Part shown: in pieces, positions 35,046 through 42,253 of the stretch | Layout of the letters: every line of letters starts with the position of its first letter | Numbering within the stretch: the stretch's first letter is position 1 | NCBI GenBank assembly: GCA_946537255.1 | Contig: CAMNFS010000003.1 | Location: 1-64,000 of the forward strand | DNA from: an uncultured Erysipelotrichaceae bacterium | GTDB lineage: Bacteria; Bacillota_I; Bacilli_A; Erysipelotrichales; Erysipelotrichaceae | Length of the DNA stretch: 64,000 nt | Direction: 5' to 3' | The notes under the pieces: generated by a model | Database searches by the model: none | What the model was told of the DNA's origin: nothing | What the model saw: only the letters and a program-made list of their open reading frames with translations | Translations under genes and position numbers: made by a program

Positions 35046-36308
35046 ATGAACGATAAACAGATCTATGCTGCGCTTGAGATATCTGATCACGAAGTCAGGA
35101 TGATTGTCGGGGAGTTTTTCAATACCCGGTTCAATATCATCAAGGTGGAACGGATTCCATGTTCCGGTGTGAGTCTTGGCAGGGTGACAAATCCCGCAGC
35201 GGTTGTCGAAAGCATCCGCACGGCATGCGATGATGCCCATCGCATGATAGGCGCAAAGATTGAAAAGGTGATTCTGGGACTGCCCAGTTATAATATGAAA
35301 CGCTATTCCCTGAAGTCGACGGTGGCGATTGAGGGAATCGATGGCGTGATTACAGTTGAGGATATCCGTTCGGCAATGCGCCAGGCGGAGCAGATGAATA
35401 TCGGAAAGGGTCTGGCCCTGATTCAGACCGTATGTGTCAAATATACGGTCAACGGAATCTCCTCGCGGAGAATCCCGATCGGGGAACGGGCAAATGAACT
35501 GATTGTGGACGTGGATCTGATCTGTGCCGACCGGACGATGAGTTTTGCGCTGGTCAACTGCGTAGAGCAGGCCGGACTTCAGGTCATGGATCTTTTCATT
35601 GATGTATTTGCGGTTGCCAAGGAAGCAGCTCTGTTCGAACAGGCTGTTGATCAGAATGTCATTGTTCTCAAGATGGAACGGGACCATACCACGCTTGGTC
35701 TGATTGCCCGCGGCCGTCTGAATTCCAGTGTGATTTCAGATCTTGGTGTCGGCGCGATCGCGGAAACCGTCATTGACAGATACGGACTGAATTCCACGGA
35801 TGCCTGTGAACTGGTCAAATACAGTGCCAAACTCGACCGGACAAGCTATTCGGATAATCCTGTATACATCTGGCAGGAAGGCGGAGATGCCCGCAAGATC
35901 ACCGAACGGGAACTCTGCGAATGCATCCAGCCGAAGGTTCAGGAATGGATCTCCGCAATTGAGAATTTATGCACGCCAATCTTGCAAGCAGGGAAAACTG
36001 CTGTTATCATTACCGGTGAGGGTGGCGAAATGCAGGGACTCAACGTTCTTCTGCAGCGCACACTCCGATGCGAGGTAAAGAACTATATTCCTGAAACTCT
36101 TGGCGGACGCAACGCCGGGTTGACGGCATGCCTCGGGCTTTTCTACGCTTACAATGACAGACAGCCGATTACCGGATATACCGATAACAGTCTGGACATG
36201 GAGACGTTTATTAAGTCCGTATCCTACCGGGAAAACAGAGCCAACGGAAATCCGGAGGATACTTTAACAAAAAAACTGAAAGGGATACTCTTCGACGCGA
36301 AGAAATAA
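35046..36308 (+). CDS. ftsA: Cell division protein FtsA
   Basis: 420 aa actin-like ATPase. IYAALEISDHEVRMIVGEFF is the phosphate-1 region; the SHS2 (1c) domain covers ~residues 85-165; DLGVGAIAETVI and VIITGEGGEMQGLNVLL are phosphate-2 and adenosine motifs. The C-terminal DTLTKKLKGILFDAKK is an amphipathic membrane-binding helix. FtsA ties FtsZ filaments to the membrane. The phosphate-2 motif is DLGVGAI rather than the usual DIGGGTT. The ATG at 35046 has AGGAG nine bases upstream; a GTG one codon earlier is possible. The gene is 15 nt before ftsZ. Confidence 0.93.
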   Translation: MNDKQIYAALEISDHEVRMIVGEFFNTRFNIIKVERIPCSGVSLGRVTNPAAVVESIRTACDDAHRMIGAKIEKVILGLPSYNMKRYSLKSTVAIEGIDGVITVEDIRSAMRQAEQMNIGKGLALIQTVCVKYTVNGISSRRIPIGERANELIVDVDLICADRTMSFALVNCVEQAGLQVMDLFIDVFAVAKEAALFEQAVDQNVIVLKMERDHTTLGLIARGRLNSSVISDLGVGAIAETVIDRYGLNSTDACELVKYSAKLDRTSYSDNPVYIWQEGGDARKITERELCECIQPKVQEWISAIENLCTPILQAGKTAVIITGEGGEMQGLNVLLQRTLRCEVKNYIPETLGGRNAGLTACLGLFYAYNDRQPITGYTDNSLDMETFIKSVSYRENRANGNPEDTLTKKLKGILFDAKK

Positions 36309-36323
36309 GAGAGGGAAGCAAAT

Positions 36324-37415
36324 ATGTCAGACTTAACGTACAATCAGGTAGCACGAATCAAGGTATTCGGCATCGGCGGAGCCGGCAGCAACGCGGTCAA
36401 CCGAATGGTTCAGGAAGGCGTTCAGGGAGTTGAATTCTATGTAGCCAACACGGACCTTCAGGCACTGGATGTTTCGCCGGTTCAGAATAAGATCCAGTTG
36501 GGAAAAGCAGGTCTTGGTGCCGGCGGAAATCCTGACAACGGACGCAAGGCAGCGGTAGAGAGTGAAGAAGATATCCGCAAGGCCATGGAAGGAAGCGACA
36601 TGATCTTCCTTACCGCCGGACTTGGCGGAGGAACCGGTACCGGCGCATCTCCGCTGTTCGCAAAGATTGCCAAAGAGCTTGGCTGCCTGACTGTAGGTAT
36701 TGTCACAAAGCCGTTCAACTTTGAAGGAAGAAAACGCATGGTCCAGGCGGAACAGGGTCTGGAACAGTTAAAGGAATATGTTGATTCACTCATTATTATT
36801 TCCAACAACAAGGTGCTGGAAGTCATCGGCCATATTCCGTTTGAAGACGCATTCAAGGAAGCTGACAACATTCTCCGTCAGGGTGTTCAGACCATCACGG
36901 ATCTCATTGCTGTTCCGGCAATGATCAATCTCGACTTTGCGGATATCAAATCCGTTATGGAAGGTCAGGGCAGCGCGCTGATCGGAATCGGTATGGCACA
37001 GGGTGAAAACAAGGCACAGGAAGCGGCCCAGAAGGCAATTCAGTCTCCGCTGCTTGAGGCTCAGATTACCGGCGCGAAGTCCGCGATCGTCAATGTGACC
37101 GGCGGTGCTTCCATGTCTGCGTATGACGCCCAGGAAGCTGTCGATTATATCCGTGAAGCTGCCGGAAGTGATATTGATATCATCTTCGGTGTTGCCATCA
37201 ATGACAAGATCGGTGATGCGATTATTGTTACTGTTATCGCGACCGGATTTGATCTGCCGCGGCCTGATTACATTCCGAGTGACGGTCCGGCCAACAATGC
37301 CCGTCCGGTTTCCGCAAATGTTTCGATCCGTACGGATGACGCGCCTTCCTTCGGCAACAGTGTATCCGCTGCTGAGGAAGAGGATGAAGGCGTTCCGGCA
37401 TTCTTCCATCGCTGA
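36324..37415 (+). CDS. ftsZ: Cell division protein FtsZ
   Basis: 363 aa tubulin-like GTPase. KVFGIGGAGSNAVNRMV, NTDLQAL, the tubulin signature GGGTGTGASPLFAKIAKE and the T7 loop NLDFADIKSVM are present. The C-terminal peptide EEDEGVPAFFHR matches the conserved tail that binds FtsA. GTP-dependent polymers form the division ring. The linker between the core and the tail is short (~45 residues). AGAGAGGG precedes the ATG. EzrA, the negative regulator of FtsZ, is encoded at 49423. Confidence 0.97.
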   Translation: MSDLTYNQVARIKVFGIGGAGSNAVNRMVQEGVQGVEFYVANTDLQALDVSPVQNKIQLGKAGLGAGGNPDNGRKAAVESEEDIRKAMEGSDMIFLTAGLGGGTGTGASPLFAKIAKELGCLTVGIVTKPFNFEGRKRMVQAEQGLEQLKEYVDSLIIISNNKVLEVIGHIPFEDAFKEADNILRQGVQTITDLIAVPAMINLDFADIKSVMEGQGSALIGIGMAQGENKAQEAAQKAIQSPLLEAQITGAKSAIVNVTGGASMSAYDAQEAVDYIREAAGSDIDIIFGVAINDKIGDAIIVTVIATGFDLPRPDYIPSDGPANNARPVSANVSIRTDDAPSFGNSVSAAEEEDEGVPAFFHR

Positions 37416-37429
37416 AATGAATGAAAAGA

Positions 37430-37455
37430 GAATCGCTGACGCGGTTCTTTTTTTT
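37430..37455 (+). terminator. Terminator of ftsAZ
   Basis: GAATCGC-TGAC-GCGGTTC (one G-T pair) is followed by eight T. Confidence 0.9.
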
Positions 37456-37476
37456 CTGTGACTTTTTCGAAAACGT

Positions 37477-37504
37477 TTGACTAATCCTCAGAAATGTGTA
37501 AACT
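37477..37504 (+). promoter_or_regulatory. Promoter of metNIQ
   Basis: TTGACT, 16-base spacer, TAAACT, just upstream of the T-box leader. Confidence 0.6.
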
Positions 37505-37760
37505 GAATACCATAAAGCAAAGAAGAGAAGAGTAGCCGGCTGTGAAATGCAGCAGAGAATCCCGGACGCTGAAAAGGGATCATGGAACACCGGTGAACAT
37601 GGTCTTGGAGCTGCTGATCCGAAAGGTAGGGTCTGACGGTATTCCCCGTTACAGGAAAGAGGTATGTTGGTACCTCATGAGGCAGTGTTCAGTAATGACA
37701 CTGTAAAGCAAGGTGGTAACACGTGAGAAATCCCGTCCCTGCGTTGGGGACGTTTTTTAT
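37505..37760 (+). promoter_or_regulatory. T-box leader, methionine specifier
   Basis: The Stem I start AGAAGAGAAGAGTAGC and the AGCAGAGAA segment are typical. A GTGAACATGGTCTTGGAGC stretch puts ATG (37599-37601) in the specifier position, next to CTTGGAGCTG that closes Stem I. The T-box sequence AAGCAAGGTGGTAACACG (37706-37723) forms the antiterminator, and CGTCCC/GGGACG followed by TTTTTT (37734-37757) is the terminator. Uncharged tRNA-Met should stop termination and switch on metNIQ when methionine is short. The specifier matches the transporter downstream. Confidence 0.9.
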
Positions 37761-37780
37761 TTACAGAAAGGGGGACAGGC

Positions 37781-38800
37781 ATGATTGAACTGATCCATGT
37801 ATCCAAGGTGTTTGATACCAAGGAAGATCAGATCCATGCGGTAAACGATGTGTCGCTCACGATTCAGGACGGCGAAATTTTCGGTATCATCGGATATTCC
37901 GGCGCCGGCAAGAGCACGCTTGTACGCATGATCAATCAGCTGGAAAGACAGAGCGCCGGCGATGTGATCATCGACGGCCGCAGAATGCAGGAGCTCAGTC
38001 AGAAAGAACTGAACAGGGAACGCCAGTCCATCGGCATGATCTTCCAGCACTTCAATCTGCTCTGGAGCAGAACCGTCCGGCAGAACATTGAACTGCCGCT
38101 GGAATTTGCCGGAGTAGGAAAGCAGGAACGGGCTGCCCGGGCTGCGGAACTGATCCATATGGTGGGTCTTGACGGAAGGGAGAATTCCTATCCAAGCGAA
38201 CTGTCCGGCGGACAGAAACAGCGCGTCGGCATAGCCAGAGCCCTTGCCAACAATCCTCGTATTCTGCTCAGTGATGAGGCTACCTCAGCGCTGGATCCCG
38301 ATACGACCGTACAGATTCTGGATCTTCTCAAGCATATCAATGAAACGCTTGGCATCACGATTGTCATGATTACGCATCAGATGGAGGTTGTGCAGCATAT
38401 CTGTTCCAGGATGGCAGTCATGAGTGAAGGAAGAGTGGTGGAAGAAGGAACGGTACAGGAGCTCTTCGAGCATCCCCGTCATGAGATCACCAAACGCTTT
38501 GTACAGAACCTTGATGATGGAAAGGATATTGAGGAACTCGCGGAGCGGCTGAAACTGAAATATCCGGACGGAGTACTGCTGAGGGCAACCTTCACCAGAA
38601 ACAATACGGATGACGCGGTCATCGCTGAGGCGATCCGTAAAGTCCGCTTTCCTGTCAGTATTGTTGCCTCCTCGATTACGGATTCCGTCTCCGGGCCCTA
38701 TGGCGTAACCTATCTGCATCTGTATCAGGGCACAGACCCGGAATACAATCTGTTTGTTGAAACACTTGTGAATTCCTCAGTGAAAGTGGAGGTGCTGTAA
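37781..38800 (+). CDS. metN: Methionine ABC transporter ATP-binding protein MetN
   Basis: 339 aa. Walker A GYSGAGKSTLVRMIN, signature LSGGQKQRVGIARAL, Walker B ILLSDEATSALD, H-loop ITHQMEV; the C-terminal ~75 residues form the NIL domain, which binds methionine and inhibits transport. It powers uptake of methionine through MetI, with MetQ as binding protein. AGGGGG lies before the ATG, after the T-box terminator. It overlaps metI by one base. Confidence 0.97.
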   Translation: MIELIHVSKVFDTKEDQIHAVNDVSLTIQDGEIFGIIGYSGAGKSTLVRMINQLERQSAGDVIIDGRRMQELSQKELNRERQSIGMIFQHFNLLWSRTVRQNIELPLEFAGVGKQERAARAAELIHMVGLDGRENSYPSELSGGQKQRVGIARALANNPRILLSDEATSALDPDTTVQILDLLKHINETLGITIVMITHQMEVVQHICSRMAVMSEGRVVEEGTVQELFEHPRHEITKRFVQNLDDGKDIEELAERLKLKYPDGVLLRATFTRNNTDDAVIAEAIRKVRFPVSIVASSITDSVSGPYGVTYLHLYQGTDPEYNLFVETLVNSSVKVEVL

Positions 38801-39459
38801 TGCTGGACTCATCACTGAATCTCGGACAGCTTCTGACGGCGGTCTATGAAACGGTCATGATGACATTTGTATCGCTTGCCTTTGCGTCGGTATTCGGGCT
38901 GCTGATCGGCATCCTGCTGTACTGTACACAAAGCGGGGGACTGTTTCCGAACCGGCTCTTCAACCGGATCGCGGATATGGTTGTCAATGTGCTGCGGGCG
39001 ATCCCGTTTCTGATTCTTCTGATTCTTCTGATTCCTCTTACGAGGGCTATTGTCGGAACGATGCTTGGAGCACAGGCAGCGCTTCCGCCCCTGATTGCGG
39101 CGAGCACTCCGTTTTTTGCGAGAATGTGCGTCATTGCTTTTCAGGAAGTCGATAAGGGAACCATAGAGGCTTCAAAATCCATGGGTGCTTCCAATGGCCA
39201 GATCATCTGGAAGGTTCTGCTTCCGGAAGCGATGCCGGCAATTGTGTCCGGAATCGCTGTCACCGGGATTTCTCTGGTCGGATATACCGCCATGGCAGGA
39301 GCGATCGGAGCCGGAGGACTGGGCAATCTTGCCTATATGTATGGCTTTGCACGCAGAAATGACGCGGTTCTGTATACCAGCACCGTGATCATTGTACTGA
39401 TCGTATTTGCGATCCAGTGGATCGGAGATGCGATTGTAAAGAAAATCGATAAACGTTAA
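38800..39459 (+). CDS. metI: Methionine ABC transporter permease MetI
   Basis: 219 aa with five predicted transmembrane helices. The cytoplasmic loop contains the permease EAA motif: IEASKSMGASNGQIIWKVLLPEAMP (Glu/Ala/Gly pattern). The AIGAGGLGNLAYMYGF segment near the end is characteristic of MetI. It forms the channel with MetN. Confidence 0.95.
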   Translation: MLDSSLNLGQLLTAVYETVMMTFVSLAFASVFGLLIGILLYCTQSGGLFPNRLFNRIADMVVNVLRAIPFLILLILLIPLTRAIVGTMLGAQAALPPLIAASTPFFARMCVIAFQEVDKGTIEASKSMGASNGQIIWKVLLPEAMPAIVSGIAVTGISLVGYTAMAGAIGAGGLGNLAYMYGFARRNDAVLYTSTVIIVLIVFAIQWIGDAIVKKIDKR

Positions 39460-39482
39460 TTTCAAGGAAAAGGGGAAAAGAC

Positions 39483-40319
39483 ATGAATAAAAAAACACTT
39501 CTCAGAGGCGTATGTGCCTCACTTGCTTCACTCACTCTGATTGCCTGCGGATCAAACAGCTCCGCATCGAAGGAGGCGGAAAAGCTGAGCGTAATCGCGA
39601 CAGCCAACCCGCATGAAATCATCCTCCAGCAGGCAAAACCGATTCTCAAGGAAAAGTACAATATTGATCTGATGATCATCGAGACCGAGGATTACTACAC
39701 TCCCAACCGGGCGGTATCCGACGGAGACGCGGATGCCAACTACTTCCAGCATGTACCGTTCTTTGATAATGAGAAGGCCTCCAACGGCTATAAGATTTCC
39801 AATGTCGCCGGCATCCATATCGAACCGTTTGGATTCTATTCCAGAAAATACAGGAGCCTGGAAGAACTGCCGGAAGGCGCTCATATCATCACCTCCAATT
39901 CCGTCGCGGATCATGGCCGGGTGCTGGAGATTCTTGCCAAGGCAGATCTCATCAAACTGCGGGATGGCGTGGATTCTCTTACCGCGACCAAGGAAGATAT
40001 CATTGACAATCCGCATAAGTTTGATTTCTCCATTGAAGTCAATCCGGAACAGCTGACCAACGCCCTTGAGGATCCGCAGGCAGATCTTGTGGCAATCAAC
40101 GGAAACTACGCCATCGGCGCCGGCCTCAGCCCGAGCAGTGACGCTCTTCTTCTTGAGCAGGCGGACTTCTCCAATCCATATGTCAATATTGTCGCCGTAC
40201 AGCAGGGACATGAGGATGACCGGAAGATCAAGGCACTGATTGAAGTGCTGAAATCCGATGAGATCCGTTCCTTTATCGAAACCAACTGGGCTGACGGTTC
40301 CGTCATTCCCGCCAGATAA
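39483..40319 (+). CDS. metQ: Methionine-binding lipoprotein MetQ
   Basis: 278 aa. Signal peptide RGVCASLASLTLIACGSN with lipobox LIAC, then SVIATANPHEIILQQAKPIL, YFQHVPFFDN and GFYSRKYRSLEELPEGAHI, all features of the NlpA/MetQ family. It is tethered to the outer face of the membrane and delivers methionine to MetNI. Spacing of 23 nt from metI; AAGGGGAAAAG precedes the ATG. A strong terminator follows. Confidence 0.95.
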   Translation: MNKKTLLRGVCASLASLTLIACGSNSSASKEAEKLSVIATANPHEIILQQAKPILKEKYNIDLMIIETEDYYTPNRAVSDGDADANYFQHVPFFDNEKASNGYKISNVAGIHIEPFGFYSRKYRSLEELPEGAHIITSNSVADHGRVLEILAKADLIKLRDGVDSLTATKEDIIDNPHKFDFSIEVNPEQLTNALEDPQADLVAINGNYAIGAGLSPSSDALLLEQADFSNPYVNIVAVQQGHEDDRKIKALIEVLKSDEIRSFIETNWADGSVIPAR

Positions 40320-40338
40320 CTTCACCGATATCAGAACA

Positions 40339-40370
40339 GGCAGTGCGGAATCCTTCGCGCTGCCTTTTTT
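40339..40370 (+). terminator. Terminator of metNIQ
   Basis: GGCAGTGCG pairs with CGCGCTGCC (one G-T pair), followed by TTTTTT. Confidence 0.9.
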
Positions 40371-40439
40371 ATTGTGACTGAAGGGGCAGTAAGAAGGTAT
40401 ACTGATTACGGGAGTTTACGGGAAAAGAGGGAAATCAGT

Positions 40440-40910
40440 ATGGATGAAAAAATGAAGACAGTGGGACGGAAGATGGGGATTGCCATGGGGATTACCATGA
40501 GCTTCTTTCTCTCTCTGATTGGAATCACCAGCGCCGGAAAGTTTACGGTTCCGGGATTTCTGATCAGTTTTCTGGTCAGTTCCGCCCTTGCTGTTGTGAT
40601 CGGTCTGTTTCTGCCGATTGGAAAAATCACCGGCGCAGTTTTGAAAAGCGCGGGTCTGGAACGGAATTCAACAGCCGGTCATCTTCTTTCCGCATTGATT
40701 TCAGACTGTATCTACACGCCGATCATGACCCTGGTGATGGTGTTTCTCGCCTGGCGCAGCGCGACCGCCCAGGGGGCACAGATTCCGTTTGGAGCGATGT
40801 TTCTGAAATCATTCGGAATTGCGATGATCGCGGGTTTTGTGCTTTCTTATTTCTTTGAGCCATTCTACATGAATCTGTTCATGAAGGATGCGCAGGGGCA
40901 GAAACGCTGA
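40440..40910 (+). CDS. Four-helix membrane protein, unknown
   Basis: 156 aa from the ATG at 40440, preceded by AGAGGG; a start 22 codons upstream is unlikely because it has no ribosome site. Four predicted transmembrane helices (GIAMGITMSFFLSLIGITSA; VPGFLISFLVSSALAVVIGLF; TPIMTLVMVFLAWR; FLKSFGIAMIAGFVLSYFF), each followed by basic or polar turns. The two halves look loosely alike, with 'FxxxFxxSxxxAxxxGxxLxxFF'-type text, so it could be a duplicated two-helix unit. I do not recognise a function. It is in the same direction as NUDIX, 27 nt upstream of it. Confidence 0.6.
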   Translation: MDEKMKTVGRKMGIAMGITMSFFLSLIGITSAGKFTVPGFLISFLVSSALAVVIGLFLPIGKITGAVLKSAGLERNSTAGHLLSALISDCIYTPIMTLVMVFLAWRSATAQGAQIPFGAMFLKSFGIAMIAGFVLSYFFEPFYMNLFMKDAQGQKR

Positions 40911-40937
40911 GCAGTATATAAGGAACAGGAGAAAAGG

Positions 40938-41360
40938 ATGATGAAAAAGGAAAAGTCCTGCGGAGCTGTAATCTTCCGCAGAAAAAAGGAACTTGAGGTG
41001 CTTGTGATCCGTCAGAATCAGGGCCACTGGTGCTTTCCGAAAGGTCATGTGGAGAATGATGAAACGGAGCGGGAGACCGCTGTCCGTGAGGTCAGGGAAG
41101 AGACCGGTCTGAATATCCGCTTTCTGTTCGGCTTTCGGGAGGAGACACACTACAGCCCGAAAGAAGGGGTTGACAAGGATGTCGTCTATTTTATAGCAAC
41201 CGAAAACGGCGGCCGTCTGAAGAAACAGGATTCCGAGGTCATGGAAATTCAGTGGGTCACCATTCCCGAAGCGTCCGCGCTTCTGACCTATGAAAATGAC
41301 AAGCAGCTGTTCCGCAAGGCAGTCCGGTTCATTAAGGAAAACGCCGACGGAGAACTCTGA
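40938..41360 (+). CDS. NUDIX hydrolase
   Basis: 140 aa. The Nudix box is complete: GHVENDETERETAVREVREE followed by TGL (G-x5-E-x7-REVxEExGL, residues ~40-62). The start is KSCGAVIFRRKKELEVLVI and the fold core HWCFPKGHVE resembles diadenosine tetraphosphate (Ap4A) or (d)NTP hydrolases. Substrate unknown. AGGAG is six bases before the ATG. It overlaps the next gene by one base. Confidence 0.9.
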   Translation: MMKKEKSCGAVIFRRKKELEVLVIRQNQGHWCFPKGHVENDETERETAVREVREETGLNIRFLFGFREETHYSPKEGVDKDVVYFIATENGGRLKKQDSEVMEIQWVTIPEASALLTYENDKQLFRKAVRFIKENADGEL

Positions 41361-42223
41361 TGATTCACGTTCAGCCTTCCTTGTCACCATGGCAGGTCCG
41401 GCAGGAGGAACTCGTGCCGGAACTTTTTATCGCTGGCAGTGAACTGGAAAAACTGACGGTGCGCGAGGATAACCGAATCATCGGCTACGCAGCCGTATAC
41501 CGTTCCCGGAACAATGACTTTGTGCTGCAGATGCGGATGGAACTCGATGAGACACCTCTGCTTCTCTGGCACGCGTTTTCCATTGCCGCAAACCACGTGA
41601 TTTCGGCATATCATCCGGACCGTATTCTTTCCTTCAGTGAAGATCCGCGGATGAAAAGAATCGCGGCGAAAAACCTTTTCTATCCCAAGGGCCGCATCTA
41701 TCAGCGGACAGTGGAGGAGTGGCGGTACCGGATTCCCGATACGTGCTTTGATCAGGAGGGGTATCTCATTGATCAGGGGCGGATGCGTTCCCTTCCTTTC
41801 GGATGGTTTTCTACCCGGGAGAAGGGCTGCGGATGGATTGCCGCATATAATCTGCTCAAGCTCAACGGAAAGGAACAGACCATGCAGGAAACCGCGGAGG
41901 GGCTTGGCAGATGGGGACTGGCCGGTGAGTATTTCGGAGAAAACTTTTTTCTGCTGGTATTCTATCTGTTCCGAAAGGGACTCAGAACAAAAACAGCCTT
42001 CGGCAAAACCGCGGCGCGGGCGCTCATGAAAAAAAGCAGAAACGGAATCCTTCTGTATTCTCATGGCAAGGGCAGTCATTATACCGCCTACCGGGTCAGA
42101 AGTGACGGAAGCTGTTATTTCTTCAATGTGATTTATGGGAAAAGCGGCTATGTTCAGACTGTGGATTCCTTTTTTGAAGTACATGGCAAAGGCTGGAAAG
42201 TCATGCTTGCGGCAGTTTGTTAA
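41360..42223 (+). CDS. Possible GNAT-like plus papain-like cysteine-peptidase protein
   Basis: 287 aa with no signal peptide. Residues ~1-120 read like a GNAT acetyltransferase core: IIGYAAVYRS, a loop, then ISAYHPDRILSFSEDPRMKR and NLFYPKGRIYQR at the end. Residues ~150-287 have the order Cys-His-Asn of a papain-like/C39-type peptidase: KGCGWIAAYNLLKLNG (Cys ~157), GKGSHYTAYRV (His ~239) and CYFFNVIYG (Asn ~254). Both calls are from pattern reading. The ATG overlaps the NUDIX stop by one base, so the two are co-translated. A membrane-bound peptidoglycan hydrolase follows 30 nt downstream. Confidence 0.5.
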   Translation: MIHVQPSLSPWQVRQEELVPELFIAGSELEKLTVREDNRIIGYAAVYRSRNNDFVLQMRMELDETPLLLWHAFSIAANHVISAYHPDRILSFSEDPRMKRIAAKNLFYPKGRIYQRTVEEWRYRIPDTCFDQEGYLIDQGRMRSLPFGWFSTREKGCGWIAAYNLLKLNGKEQTMQETAEGLGRWGLAGEYFGENFFLLVFYLFRKGLRTKTAFGKTAARALMKKSRNGILLYSHGKGSHYTAYRVRSDGSCYFFNVIYGKSGYVQTVDSFFEVHGKGWKVMLAAVC

Positions 42224-42238
42224 TTTGCCTGTTTCATG

Positions 42239-42253
42239 TAAAATAGTCGGTAT
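42239..42253 (+). promoter_or_regulatory. -10 element close to the glucosaminidase start
   Basis: TTGTTA (42217-42222), 16-base spacer, TAAAAT (42239-42244). Only nine bases separate the -10 from the ATG and no ribosome site is present, so a nearly leaderless mRNA is implied. Confidence 0.45.
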
